DNA from: Acidovorax sp. 210-6
GTDB taxonomy: Bacteria; Pseudomonadota; Gammaproteobacteria; Burkholderiales; Burkholderiaceae_C
Direction: 5' to 3'
DNA length: 64,000 nucleotides
Assembly (NCBI RefSeq): GCF_010020825.1
Contig: NZ_JAACJE010000001.1
Span: 1,116,001 to 1,180,000 of the forward strand
This document shows positions 16,209-24,105 of this stretch, piece after piece. The notes beneath the pieces were generated by a model. That model did no database searches and was not told the DNA's origin. It worked only from the letters and a program-made list of their open reading frames with translations. Both the position numbers and the translations under genes were made by a program. How positions within the stretch are numbered: the stretch's first letter is position 1; every line of letters begins with the position of its first letter.

Positions 16209-18656
16209 TCAGGCCATGGCAATGGGGATGAACTGGCGTGCATCGACCCGCGCCTTTTCGCCTTCGAACCAGGGGTCGGGCTCGCCCTCCAGTGCCGCCT
16301 GCAGCCGCGCCCACAGGGCCTTGCGGTTGGCGTGGTCTTCGAGCACCTTCTTCTTGGCGTAGTCCAGGCCCACGCGGGCGATGTAGTGCACCGTGCGCTC
16401 CAGGTACCAGCCCTCTTCGCGGTAGAGCTGCAGGAAGGCGCCGCTGACTTCCAGCACCTCTTCGGCGGTCTTCACCTTGGTGAAGAAGTGCGCCACCTCG
16501 GTCTTGATGCCGCCGTTGCCGGCCACGTAGATTTCCCAGCCCGAGTCCACGCCGATCACGCCCACGTCCTTGATGCCGCTTTCGGCGCAGTTGCGTGGGC
16601 AGCCGCTGACGGCGAGCTTGACCTTGTGCGGTGCGTACATGCGCCACAGCGCGCGCTCCAGGTCGCGGCCCATCTGGGTGCTGTCCTGTGTGCCAAAGCG
16701 GCACCATTCGCTGCCCACGCAGGTCTTCACGGTGCGCAGGCTCTTGCCGTAGGCGTGGCCGCAGGGCATGCCGATGTCGTTCCACACGCCCTGCAGGTCT
16801 TCCTTCTTCACGCCCAGCAGGTCGATGCGCTGGCCACCCGTGACCTTGACGGCCGGGATCTTGTACTTGTCCACCACGTCGGCAATGCGGCGCAGTTCGT
16901 CGGCCGTGGTCTCGCCCGCCCACATGCGCGGCACCACGCTGTAGGTGCCGTCTTTCTGGATGTTGGCGTGGCTGCGCTCGTTGATGGCGCGGCTTTGCGG
17001 GTCGTCCAGCGCCTCCTTGGGCCAGGTGCTGATGAGGTAGTAGTTGACGGCCGGGCGGCAGGTGGGGCAGCCGTTGGGCGTTTTCCACTCCATGAAGGCG
17101 AACACCTCCTCCTTGGACAGCAGCTTGTTGGCGCGGATCGCGTCGCGCACGGCCTGGTGGCCGTGGTCGGTGCAGGCGCAAACGGGCTTGGTCTTGGGCG
17201 TGGCGGAATAGTCGCCGCCCACCGTGGCCATCAGGATCTGCTCCACCAGGCCGGTGCACGAGCCGCAGCTGGCGCTGGCCTTGGTGTGCTTGCGCACTTC
17301 GTCCAGCGTGAACAGGCCTTTTTCCTTGATGGCCTTGCAGATGGTGCCCTTGGTCACGCCGTTGCAGCCGCAGACCTCGGCGTCGTCGGGCATGCTGGCG
17401 GCCTTGTTCTGGCCGGCGTGTCCGCTGTCGCCGATGTTGCTCTCGCCGAACATCAGCTTGTCGCGCAGGTCGCTCACGGGGCGGCCGTCGCGCAGCAGCT
17501 TGAAGTACCAGCTCCCGTCCACGGTGTTGCCGTACAGGCAGGCGCCCACGAGCTTGTCGTCCTTGAGCACCAGCTTTTTGTACAGCCCGGCGCCGGGGTC
17601 GCTCATCACGATTTCCTCGGTGCCCGCACCGCCCATGAAGTCGCCCGCGGAGAACAGATCAATGCCCGTGACCTTGAGCTTGGTGGACGTGAGCGAGCCC
17701 TGGTAGCGCCCAATGCCGAACTCCGCCAGGTGGTTGGCCGCCACCTTGCCCTGCTCGAACAGCGGCGCCACCAGGCCGTAGGCCACGCCGCGGTGCTCGG
17801 CACATTCGCCCACGGCGTAGATGCGCGCGTCGGTGGTGGTCTGCATGGTGTCGTTCACGACGATGCCGCGGTTCACGTGCAGGCGCATGTTCTGCGCCAG
17901 CGCCACGTTGGGGCGGATGCCCACGGCCATCACCACCAGGTCGGCGCTCACCTCGGTGCCGTCCTTGAAGCGCACGGCGCGCACGCGCCCGGCATCGTCG
18001 GCCAGCAGCTCCTGCGTCTGCGCCTTCATCAGGAACTGCATGCCGCGTTCCTGCAGTGCCTTCTGCAGCATCTTGCCGGCCACGTCGTCGAGCTGGCGCT
18101 CCATCAGCCATTCGCTGCCATGCACCACGGCCACCTGCATGCCGCGCTTCATCAGGCCGTTGGCGGCCTCCAGGCCCAGCAGGCCGCCGCCGATGACCAC
18201 GGCGTGCTTGTAGTGCGCGGCCGCGTCGATCATCGCCTGCGTGTCGGCAATGTCGCGGTAGGCCAGCACGCCCTGCAGGTCCTTGCCCGGAATGGGCAGC
18301 ATGAAGGGGTTGGAGCCCGTGGCCATGATGAGCCGGTCGTAGGACACGCTCAGCGTCTCGCCCGCCGCGTTGGTGGCGTGCACCATGCGCCGCGTGCGGT
18401 CCACCTGCGTCACCGTGTAGCCAGCGTGCAGGGTGATGTGGTTGTCCTCGTACCAGGACCAGTCGTTGAGGATGATCTGCTCCAGCGTTTGCTCGCCCGC
18501 CAGCACCGGCGAGAGCAGGATGCGGTTGTAGTTGGGGTGCGGCTCGGCACCGAAGACGGTGATGTCGTACAGGTCGGGTGCGATCTTGAGCAGTTCTTCG
18601 AGTGTGCGCACCCCTGCCATGCCGTTGCCCACCATCACCAGTTTCGATTTCTTCAT
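16209..18656 (-). CDS. nirB: Nitrite reductase (NADH), large subunit
   Basis: An 815-residue siroheme enzyme. The first ~400 residues are an FAD/NADH domain: VMVGNGMAGVRTLEELL at the start, VVIGGGLLGLEAANGLMKRG near residue 150, YAVGECAEH. A BFD-like 2Fe-2S domain follows with CGCNGVTKGTICKAI and CGSC (residues about 415-470). The C-terminal nitrite/sulfite reductase half has TGGQRIDLLGV, the cluster-siroheme ligands CVGSEWCRFG and SGCPRNCAESG, and GGIKTEVAHFFTKV. It reduces nitrite to ammonium with NADH in the cytoplasm. The start at 18656 directly precedes the nucleotide fold; the upstream in-frame part belongs to the leader. It heads the nirB-nirD-nasA operon behind a sigma-54 promoter. 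Confidence 0.95.
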   Translation of the reverse strand: MKKSKLVMVGNGMAGVRTLEELLKIAPDLYDITVFGAEPHPNYNRILLSPVLAGEQTLEQIILNDWSWYEDNHITLHAGYTVTQVDRTRRMVHATNAAGETLSVSYDRLIMATGSNPFMLPIPGKDLQGVLAYRDIADTQAMIDAAAHYKHAVVIGGGLLGLEAANGLMKRGMQVAVVHGSEWLMERQLDDVAGKMLQKALQERGMQFLMKAQTQELLADDAGRVRAVRFKDGTEVSADLVVMAVGIRPNVALAQNMRLHVNRGIVVNDTMQTTTDARIYAVGECAEHRGVAYGLVAPLFEQGKVAANHLAEFGIGRYQGSLTSTKLKVTGIDLFSAGDFMGGAGTEEIVMSDPGAGLYKKLVLKDDKLVGACLYGNTVDGSWYFKLLRDGRPVSDLRDKLMFGESNIGDSGHAGQNKAASMPDDAEVCGCNGVTKGTICKAIKEKGLFTLDEVRKHTKASASCGSCTGLVEQILMATVGGDYSATPKTKPVCACTDHGHQAVRDAIRANKLLSKEEVFAFMEWKTPNGCPTCRPAVNYYLISTWPKEALDDPQSRAINERSHANIQKDGTYSVVPRMWAGETTADELRRIADVVDKYKIPAVKVTGGQRIDLLGVKKEDLQGVWNDIGMPCGHAYGKSLRTVKTCVGSEWCRFGTQDSTQMGRDLERALWRMYAPHKVKLAVSGCPRNCAESGIKDVGVIGVDSGWEIYVAGNGGIKTEVAHFFTKVKTAEEVLEVSGAFLQLYREEGWYLERTVHYIARVGLDYAKKKVLEDHANRKALWARLQAALEGEPDPWFEGEKARVDARQFIPIAMA

Positions 18657-18744
18657 CGTGCCCTCGCGCGTTGCTTGTCCAGAAAGCGGCGGGCCTTGCT
18701 GGCGCGCCGTGCCTGCGGCCCTGGGGGCCACACACACAGGTCAA

Positions 18745-18760
18745 TGCAACGACCGTGCCA
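18745..18760 (-). promoter_or_regulatory. Sigma-54 promoter of nirB-nirD-nasA
   Basis: Minus strand TGGCACGGTCGTTGCA, a full match to TGGCACG-N4-TTGCW. Predicted start near 18733, leader about 77 bases, in which no ANTAR-type hairpin pair or terminator is seen. Confidence 0.85.
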
Positions 18761-18858
18761 GTGTCTGTGCGCCCCGCTTTGGCGCAGGGATGCACGGGTC
18801 TGTGGGAGGGGAGCGGTGCTCCGTTGCGCGGCCATGTGCCGCAGCGGCGCTGTTTTGG

Positions 18859-18885
18859 TGCACGCCTTGGTGCATTGCACCAAGG
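18859..18885. promoter_or_regulatory. NtrC-type half-site cluster upstream of nirB
   Basis: TGCACGCCTTGGTGCA (18859-18874) has the NtrC arms TGCAC/GTGCA with spacing one base short of usual. It overlaps a perfect 10-bp-arm palindrome CCTTGGTGCA-T-TGCACCAAGG (18865-18885). It lies about 100 bp upstream of the sigma-54 promoter. The rest of 18886-19104 shows no gene. Confidence 0.55.
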
Positions 18886-19104
18886 CAGGGGAGGTGGGCC
18901 ACCGCCGTGCACCGGGGCGGGCGTTTCAGCCCAGTGCGATCCAGTGCGTGTCGGGCGACTTCTTCAGCGACCAGGCCAGCATGTCCTGGTGCCACAGAGT
19001 GGCACGTGGCAGCAAAGGAAGGCGAGAAAGCGACACGACAGGATTGCGAATGCCGATTGCCGCTTGTTGTCGACCACTGGTCAGGGGGGGCAAGACCGCA
19101 AAGC

Positions 19105-19135
19105 AAAAGCCCGCAGGCAGGGCCAGCGGGCTTTT
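19105..19135 (-). terminator. Intrinsic terminator of the DUF4148 gene
   Basis: Perfect 10-bp stem AAAAGCCCGC / GCGGGCTTTT with an 11-base loop, 47 bp behind the DUF4148 stop. The stem ends in a T-run on either strand. Confidence 0.75.
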
Positions 19136-19181
19136 GGGGGGGCGTTCAGTCTGCGGCCTGAACGCCGGGGGCTGCAAGCGC

Positions 19182-19478
19182 TTAGCTGCGCTCGCCCGTG
19201 GCAATGCCGTGGGCACGCATGGCGATGGCACCGTTGGCGCGCACTGCAGGGCGCTCCAGAACGCTGGGGGTCTTGGCGTAGCGGTCGGCGGGAGGGCCGT
19301 CGTTGAAGCTGGGCAGAGCCTTGCGGCCTTCGGCGCGCACTTCGGCGACGCTGCGCACCGATTGCACCTTGGATTCGAAGTCGGTGCCGTACAGGTCGCC
19401 GTTGAGTTCAGCGGCCTGGGCGCCCAGGGTTGCGAAAGCGGACAGGGCTGCGATGGTGAGGATGCGTGCGGTTTGCAT
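19182..19478 (-). CDS. Small secreted DUF4148 protein
   Basis: A 98-residue protein with a signal peptide (MQTARILTIAALSAFATLGAQA, cleavage expected after QAA) and a short, charged mature part containing the family pattern KVQSVRSVAEVRAEGRKAL and NDGPPADRYAKTPSVLERPAVRANG. DUF4148 proteins are abundant in Burkholderiales and of unknown function. The ATG at 19478 has AAGGAAA at good spacing upstream. It has its own terminator and lies between the nirB leader and a divergent CBS-domain gene; nothing ties it to nitrate use apart from position. Confidence 0.8.
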   Translation of the reverse strand: MQTARILTIAALSAFATLGAQAAELNGDLYGTDFESKVQSVRSVAEVRAEGRKALPSFNDGPPADRYAKTPSVLERPAVRANGAIAMRAHGIATGERS

Positions 19479-19827
19479 GATGGTTTCCTTGATCAAAAGT
19501 GACTCCAAAGGTGCTCCGGCAAAGGCCATCGGGTGATTGCTGGAGCTCTGTCGCTGAGTTGCGCGGTAGCGTTGGGCTCATCGATGGGGTGAACTGTACG
19601 CCTGCAAAGACCACAAAAAAACTGCTCAGTCGTTAATTGACTATTCCGGTTTTAAGAATAATCGTCGGGTCGGCAGCGTGTTGTCTCTCGAAGATCCCTG
19701 CCGTTGTCATGCAGGCGCTACAGGCCCGCCATGTGCGCTGCACCCTCGGGCTGCCACGGCTTGCAATCCGCTGCGGCTTGGGCTGAAATGAATGCCTGAA
19801 CCATCTCCCTTGAAGGGGCTACCGCGT
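19479..19827. other. Intergenic region between divergent DUF4148 and CBS genes
   Basis: About 350 bp without a convincing gene. An AT-rich stretch at 19611-19665 includes TTGACT (19637-19642) in the plus direction and may hold the promoters of both flanking genes. No operator or repeat is recognised. Confidence 0.5.
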
Positions 19828-20271
19828 ATGACCACCGTTGCAGAAATTCTCAAATCCAAATCACACGCTGCGGTGTACAGCGTGGCACCCCAAGACAGCG
19901 TGTTCCAGGCCTTGCGCACCATGGCCGAGAAGGAGGTAGGGGCGCTGCTCGTGCTCGATGGCGGCACGATCGCAGGCATCTTCACCGAGCGCGACTACGC
20001 CCGCAAGCTGGCCCTGCGCGGGCGTACCTCCATGGACACGCCGGTGCGCGACGTGATGACCGCTTCTGTGCTCTGCGTGCGCCCCAACCAGACCAGCGAG
20101 CAGTGCATGCAGATCATGACCGGCAAGCGCCTGCGCCACCTGCCCGTGGTGGAAGAGGACGGTCGGCTGCTGGGCATGATCTCCATCGGTGACCTGGTCA
20201 AGGACATCATCTCCGAGCAGAAATTCATCATCGAGCAGCTGGAGCACTACATCACCGGTGGAGGAAGATGA
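19828..20271 (+). CDS. CBS domain protein
   Basis: A 147-residue protein that is one Bateman module: two CBS motifs, the first around VAPQDSVFQALRTMAEKEVGA and GIFTERDYARKLAL (residues 20-70), the second around VRDVMTASVLCVRPNQTSEQ and HLPVVEEDGRLLGMISIGDLV (residues 75-130). Such small CBS proteins bind adenine nucleotides and report energy state to partners; the partner here is unknown. The ATG at 19828 follows AAGGGG by eight bases. It sits convergent to nrtC with an R2 repeat and two strong hairpins in between. Confidence 0.85.
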   Translation: MTTVAEILKSKSHAAVYSVAPQDSVFQALRTMAEKEVGALLVLDGGTIAGIFTERDYARKLALRGRTSMDTPVRDVMTASVLCVRPNQTSEQCMQIMTGKRLRHLPVVEEDGRLLGMISIGDLVKDIISEQKFIIEQLEHYITGGGR

Positions 20272-20420
20272 AAACCCACTGAGTGGCTGCGCCACTTCCC
20301 CCTTCCCGAATTGCTGCGCAATTCGGGAAGGGGGACGCCACCAGCGCCTGGACTCGGAGCACTGGCGGCCCTTGCGCGGTGGCTGCTGGCGTGGGCCGCG
20401 CCAGGCTCATTGGCCGTGAG
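20269..20420. repeat. R2 dispersed repeat, copy 2 (reverse orientation)
   Basis: Starts at the stop codon of the CBS gene and matches the reverse complement of the copies at 11750 and 53268, for example GGGGGACGCCACCAGCGCC and CTGGCGGCCCTTGCGCG. It includes a perfect 17-bp stem hairpin (20297-20335) with loop CTGCG. Confidence 0.7.
20297..20335 (+). terminator. Strong hairpin behind the CBS gene
   Basis: A 17-bp perfect stem (TCCCCCTTCCCGAATTG / CAATTCGGGAAGGGGGA), part of R2. It lacks a long T-run but is probably a transcript end or 3' stabiliser. Confidence 0.55.
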
Positions 20421-20443
20421 CATTGTTTCGCGCCGAAAATGCA

Positions 20444-20475
20444 AAAGGCCCTGGCTGCACGCAGCCAGGGCCTTT
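20444..20475 (-). terminator. Intrinsic terminator of nrtABC
   Basis: Stem AAAGGCCCTGGCTG / CAGCCAGGGCCTTT with a four-base loop, 14 bp behind the nrtC stop, followed on the minus strand by TTTTGCATTTTC. Confidence 0.8.
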
Positions 20476-20488
20476 GTGCGAGTTCTGG

Positions 20489-21301
20489 TCACGCCGCTTT
20501 TTCGACGTGGCCTTGGCGGGTGTACAGGAAGTCGATCACCGCCTTGCGGTAGTTCACATAGCGTGCGTCCTCGGCCAGTTCCACGCGCGAGCGCGGGCGG
20601 GGCAAGTCCACGTGCAGCACCTCGCCAATGGTGGCGGCCGGGCCGTTGGTCATCATCACGATCTTGTCGGACAGCAGCACGGCCTCGTCCACGTCGTGCG
20701 TCACCATCACCACGGTGCTCTGCGTGCGCGCCACGATCTCCAGCAGCTCGTCCTGCAGCTTGGCGCGGGTGAGGGCGTCGAGCGCGCCGAAGGGCTCGTC
20801 CATCAGCAGCACCTGCGGCTCCATCGACAGCGCCCGGGCAATCCCCACGCGCTGCTTCATGCCGCCCGAGATCTCGCCCGGGCGCTTCTGGCCCGCGTGC
20901 GTCAGGCCCACCAGGGCCAGCGCTGCGTCGGTGCGCGCCTTGAGCTGCGCCTTGCCCTCGCGGGCGCCGAACACGCGCTCCACCGCCAGGTAGATGTTGT
21001 CAAAGCACGTGAGCCAGGGCAGCAGCGAGTGGTTCTGGAACACCACGGCGCGCTCCGGCCCGGGGCCCTTGATCTCCTTGTTGGCGCACAGCAGCGCACC
21101 GTTGGTGGGCGCGGTCAGCCCGGCGATTAGGTTCAGCAGCGTGGACTTGCCGCAGCCCGAGTGCCCGATGAGCGCCACGAACTCGCCCTTGGCGATGGTC
21201 AGGTCGATGTCGCGCAGCGCCGGGAACAGGCCCTTGGCGGTGCGGAAGGTCTGCTCCACGCCCTGGATCTCGATGAACTTGGTGGACAGCGATGTGTTCA
21301 T
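20489..21301 (-). CDS. nrtC: Nitrate ABC transporter, ATP-binding protein
   Basis: A 270-residue ABC ATPase. Walker A is GHSGCGKST near residue 47, the signature ISGGMKQRVGIARAL near residue 150, Walker B VLLMDEPFGALDALTR, and the H-loop VMVTHDVDEAV. It is close to the NrtC/NrtD/TauB group. It lacks the C-terminal NrtA-like extension of cyanobacterial NrtC and resembles NrtD/NasD in length. It energises the nitrate importer with NrtB at the inner face of the membrane. Its ATG overlaps the nrtB stop as ATGA, indicating coupled translation. Confidence 0.92.
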   Translation of the reverse strand: MNTSLSTKFIEIQGVEQTFRTAKGLFPALRDIDLTIAKGEFVALIGHSGCGKSTLLNLIAGLTAPTNGALLCANKEIKGPGPERAVVFQNHSLLPWLTCFDNIYLAVERVFGAREGKAQLKARTDAALALVGLTHAGQKRPGEISGGMKQRVGIARALSMEPQVLLMDEPFGALDALTRAKLQDELLEIVARTQSTVVMVTHDVDEAVLLSDKIVMMTNGPAATIGEVLHVDLPRPRSRVELAEDARYVNYRKAVIDFLYTRQGHVEKAA

Positions 21302-22242
21302 GATTTCACTTCCTCGAATGTGAAGGCGGTTGCCAGCTTGACCAGGGCCGCTTCGAGCAGCAGCCCGACGATGCCGATCACGAAGATGGCGATGATGATG
21401 TTCTTGACGTTGAGGTTGTTCCACTCGTCCCACACCCAGAAGCCAATGCCCACGCCGCCCGTCAGCATCTCGGCCGCCACGATCACCAGCCACGCCGTGC
21501 CCACGGCCAGGCGCACGCCGGTCAGCATGTAGGGCAGTACCGAGGGGAACAGGATCTTGGTGAGCACCTTCCACTCGCTCAGGTTGAGCACGCGGGCCAC
21601 GTTCAGGTAGTCCTGCGGCACGCGCTGCACGCCCACGGCGGTGTTGATGACCATGGGCCAGATGGAGCAGATGAAGATGGTCCAGATGGCGGCAGGGTTG
21701 GCGCCCTTGAACACCAAGAGGCCGATGGGCAGCCACGCCAGCGGCGATACCGGGCGCAGCAGGCTGATGAGCGGGTTGAACATGCGCGACAGAAACGCAA
21801 AGCGCCCGATGGCAAACCCCGCCGGAATACCCACCAGCGCCGCCAGCCCAAAGCCCACGGCCACGCGCTGCAGCGAGGCCAGCACGTTCCAGCCCACGCC
21901 CTGGTCGTTGGGGCCGTTGCGGTAGAAGGGGTTGCTGAACACCTCCACCGCCTGCAGCCAGGTCTCGTAAGGCGTGGGAATGCTGCGGCCCGTGCTGGCC
22001 GACACCAGCGCCCACAGCCCCACCAGCAGCCCCAGGCCCAGCATGGGTGGCAGCACGTTCTGCCAGAAGGCGCGCGAAAGCGCACCAGCGTCGCGCTGGG
22101 CCTGGGCGGGTGCTGCGGGTGGATTTGAGGTTTTTTGGGCTGTAGCGCCCGTAGATAGGGCGCTAGCAGCTATGCTTTTAGTAGCATCGGATGCTTTGGC
22201 TGGCGTGGGTTCCAGCGGTGCATGAAAAACGGCGCTGACCAT
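21298..22242 (-). CDS. nrtB: Nitrate ABC transporter, permease
   Basis: A 314-residue permease of the BPD transport family with about six membrane helices from residue 60 on and the EAA-type loop around NVARVLNLSEWKVLTKILFPSVLPYMLTGVR (given here as parts NVARVLNLSEWK and LPYMLTGVRLA) that contacts the ATPase. GGVGIGFWVWDEWN near the end is typical of NrtB. The first ~50 residues are an Ala/Thr/Pro-rich tail (KSIAASALSTGATAQKTSNP), partly encoded by an R1 repeat that has been absorbed in frame. Start at 22242 follows GGAGAT. It forms the channel for nitrate with NrtA and NrtC. Confidence 0.92.
   Translation of the reverse strand: MVSAVFHAPLEPTPAKASDATKSIAASALSTGATAQKTSNPPAAPAQAQRDAGALSRAFWQNVLPPMLGLGLLVGLWALVSASTGRSIPTPYETWLQAVEVFSNPFYRNGPNDQGVGWNVLASLQRVAVGFGLAALVGIPAGFAIGRFAFLSRMFNPLISLLRPVSPLAWLPIGLLVFKGANPAAIWTIFICSIWPMVINTAVGVQRVPQDYLNVARVLNLSEWKVLTKILFPSVLPYMLTGVRLAVGTAWLVIVAAEMLTGGVGIGFWVWDEWNNLNVKNIIIAIFVIGIVGLLLEAALVKLATAFTFEEVKS
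22130..22190. repeat. R1 repeat copy inside nrtB
   Basis: GGGCTGTAGCGCCCGTAGAT ... GCTAGCAGCTATGCTTTTAG encodes part of the low-complexity N-terminal tail of NrtB in frame. Confidence 0.65.
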
Positions 22243-22289
22243 GGTGATCTCCGGTGGGTCGAAAGTGGTAGGTGGCGAAAGCCGTGGGT

Positions 22290-23534
22290 TCAAGCCTTGA
22301 TCTTGAAACCGTCGGCGTACTTGGCGGGGTCCTTGCCGTCCCACACCACGCCGTCGATCAGCTTGCTGGTGCGCAGCACGTCCTTGGGCACGCTGATCTT
22401 CATGGCGCTGGCGACCGACTTGTACAGGTCCACCTGGTTCACCTGCTTGGCCACGGCCAGGTAATCAGGGTGGCTCTTGAGCAGGCCCCAGCGCTTGTGC
22501 TGCGTGAGGAACCACATGCCATCGCTCAGGTAGGGGAAGTTCACCGCACCATCGTTGAAGAACTTCATGTGGTTCGGGTCGTCCCATGTCTTGCCCAGGC
22601 CGTTCTGGTAACGGCCCAGGATGCGCTGGTTGATCGCGTCCACGCTGGTATTGATGTATGCCTTCTGCGCCACCGTCTCGGCCATCTTCATCTTGTTCGA
22701 CAGGCTGGCGTCGATCCACTGGCTGGCCTCCAGCACCGCCATCATCACGGCGCGCGTGGTGTTGGGGTTCTTCTTCATGAACTCGGCCGTGGTGCCCAGC
22801 ACCTTTTCGGGGTGGTCCTTCCAGATGTCCTGCGTGGTGTTGGCCGTGATGCCGATGCCGTCCATGATGGCGCGGTGGTTCCAGGGCTCGCCCACGCAGA
22901 AGCCGTCCATGTTGCCCACGCGCATGTTGGCCACCATCTGCGGCGGCGGCACGGTGATCAGCTTGGCGCCCGACAGCGGGTTGATGCCCGCCGCCGCCAG
23001 CCAGTAGTGCATCCACATCGCGTGCGTGCCCGTGGGGAAGGTGCCCGCGAAGGTGTACTCGCGCTTCTCCTTGGCCATCAGCGCCGCGAGCGAGGGGCCG
23101 TCCACCGCGCCCTTGTCGGCCAGGGCCTTGGACAGCGTGATGGCCTGGCCGTTGTGGTTCAGGTTCATCAGCACCGCCATGTCCTTCTTTGGCCCGGCCG
23201 TGCCCAGGTGCACGCCGTACACCAGGCCATACAGCACGTGGGCAAAGTCCAGTTCGCCATTCACCAGCTTGTCGCGCACGCCGGCCCACGATGCTTCCTT
23301 GGTGGGGATGATGGTCACGCCGTATTTCTTGTCGAAGCCCAGCACCGAGGCCATCACCACGCTGGCGCAGTCGGTCAGCGGAATGAAGCCAATCTTGACC
23401 TCCTTCTTCTCGGGCGCGTCCGAACCCTGGGCGTGCACCAGCGCGCGCAGCGCGGGGCTCACCCCCACGGCGCCCACGGTGGCGGCCTGCAGCACGGTGC
23501 GGCGGTTGAGGCTGGTTTTCAGAACATCGGTCAT
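22290..23534 (-). CDS. nrtA: Nitrate ABC transporter, substrate-binding protein
   Basis: A 414-residue binding protein of the NrtA/NasF family. A Tat-type signal (NRRTVLQAATVGAVGVSPAL) opens it, so it is probably exported folded. The mature part has VKIGFIPLTDCASVVMA, HVLYGLVYGVHLG, NGQAITLSKAL, CVGEPWNHRAIMDGIG and GRYQNGLGKTWDDP, all close to known nitrate-binding proteins. It captures nitrate (or nitrite) in the periplasm for NrtB/NrtC. It heads the nrtABC operon behind a 158-base leader with an ANTAR antiterminator and a sigma-54 promoter. Confidence 0.93.
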   Translation of the reverse strand: MTDVLKTSLNRRTVLQAATVGAVGVSPALRALVHAQGSDAPEKKEVKIGFIPLTDCASVVMASVLGFDKKYGVTIIPTKEASWAGVRDKLVNGELDFAHVLYGLVYGVHLGTAGPKKDMAVLMNLNHNGQAITLSKALADKGAVDGPSLAALMAKEKREYTFAGTFPTGTHAMWMHYWLAAAGINPLSGAKLITVPPPQMVANMRVGNMDGFCVGEPWNHRAIMDGIGITANTTQDIWKDHPEKVLGTTAEFMKKNPNTTRAVMMAVLEASQWIDASLSNKMKMAETVAQKAYINTSVDAINQRILGRYQNGLGKTWDDPNHMKFFNDGAVNFPYLSDGMWFLTQHKRWGLLKSHPDYLAVAKQVNQVDLYKSVASAMKISVPKDVLRTSKLIDGVVWDGKDPAKYADGFKIKA

Positions 23535-23560
23535 GGGGCTCCCCTTGCAACGTGAAAAAC

Positions 23561-23625
23561 AAAAAAGGCGTCCTCACGCTGCGCACGCCAGCCAGGGGCC
23601 GCATGCGCAGGGTGGGGACGCCTTT
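23561..23625 (-). terminator. Leader terminator (attenuator) of nrtABC
   Basis: Arms 23564-23584 and 23605-23625 pair over 21 positions with two mismatches (GGACGCCTTT against AAAGGCGTCC at the base). Directly after it on the minus strand comes a run of T (TTTTTTGTTTTTC). It lies before nrtA, so it must be bypassed for expression; its 5' arm overlaps antiterminator hairpin P2. Confidence 0.85.
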
Positions 23626-23669
23626 GTCCGGTAACAGGCGGCAGCCACCCGCCGTTGGGTGGCGCCGCC
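23616..23669 (-). promoter_or_regulatory. ANTAR-type two-hairpin antiterminator RNA (NasT target)
   Basis: In the minus-strand transcript hairpin P1 (23669-23637) has a stem of about 13 bp with one bulge and the six-base loop AACGGC. After a seven-base linker, hairpin P2 (23629-23616) has a 4-bp stem GGAC/GTCC and the six-base loop AAAGGC. Both loops have A at position 1 and G at position 4, the features recognised by ANTAR domains. P2 shares sequence with the terminator, so binding of NasT to P1-P2 would prevent terminator folding. The cognate regulator is encoded at 29423-30049. Confidence 0.85.
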
Positions 23670-23702
23670 GTGGTGACCCCCGATGGGGTCTGCCAGCATC
23701 AA

Positions 23703-23718
23703 TGCAAAGCGCGTGCCA
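23703..23718 (-). promoter_or_regulatory. Sigma-54 promoter of nrtABC
   Basis: Minus strand TGGCACGCGCTTTGCA, a full match to TGGCACG-N4-TTGCW; predicted start near 23692. Confidence 0.87.
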
Positions 23719-23736
23719 GTTATTGGATGTAGTGAA

Positions 23737-23800
23737 TTGCTATGAAATTAATAGCTGCTGGCGTATATTTCTAAAGCGCCAGAGACCGATTTGGCTTCAA
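23737..23800. repeat. R1 repeat between the nrt promoter and its enhancer
   Basis: ATTGCTATGAAATTAATAGC ... AAGCGCCAGAGACCGATTTG. The copy separates the sigma-54 promoter from the NtrC-type sites. Confidence 0.7.
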
Positions 23801-23816
23801 GCGATGCAGGATGGAG

Positions 23817-23851
23817 TGCACCGGTGTTGTGCGGTGCACCAAGACGGCGCG
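23817..23851. promoter_or_regulatory. Two NtrC-type enhancer sites upstream of nrtA
   Basis: TGCACCGGTGTTGTGCG (23817-23833) and TGCACCAAGACGGCGCG (23835-23851) both follow TGCAC-N7-GTGCA with one to three changes, spaced 18 bp centre to centre, about 115 bp upstream of the promoter. The bases from 23852 to the attC site at 24015 show no gene. Confidence 0.6.
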
Positions 23852-24014
23852 GAGGTGTGGTGCGAGAGGTGGGTAGGCGCTGGCACCCTGCGCGGGGCAC
23901 CAACGTGGCCGCAAGGACCAAGGACTGGTTTGCAGCGATTGCAGCCAGTCATCCTCTGGCGCTGCGTGACTGGTCTCGGCCAGGAGCGGCCTGTGGCGAC
24001 AGATGAAAGCAGAC

Positions 24015-24101
24015 TCTCAACGTTGGAGGCCACCGGCACGCAGCATGCGCCGCGCAGCGGCAACCTGCTGCTGTGTGTCCGTGTGGGCCGACCAGTTAAA
24101 A
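24015..24101 (-). other. attC site of the third cassette
   Basis: About 87 bp between TTTTAAC (R'' side, 24101) and GTTGAGA (R' side, 24015) on the minus strand. Internal arms CACACGGACACACAGCA / TGCTGCGTGCCGGTG pair imperfectly, as attC sites do. It marks the distal end of the visible array. Confidence 0.65.
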
Positions 24102-24105
24102 CGAT

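Noticed and set aside
12943..17259. One continuous frame covering nirB, nirD and nasA
   Set aside because: Only the 3' part from 15747 is nasA. The upstream part is nirB and nirD read in the wrong frame, with the real stop and start joined as ATGA at 15744-15747.
18657..18735. Search for a second ANTAR hairpin pair in the nirB leader
   Set aside because: Short GC stems exist but none has a six-base loop with A1 and G4, and there is no T-run terminator.
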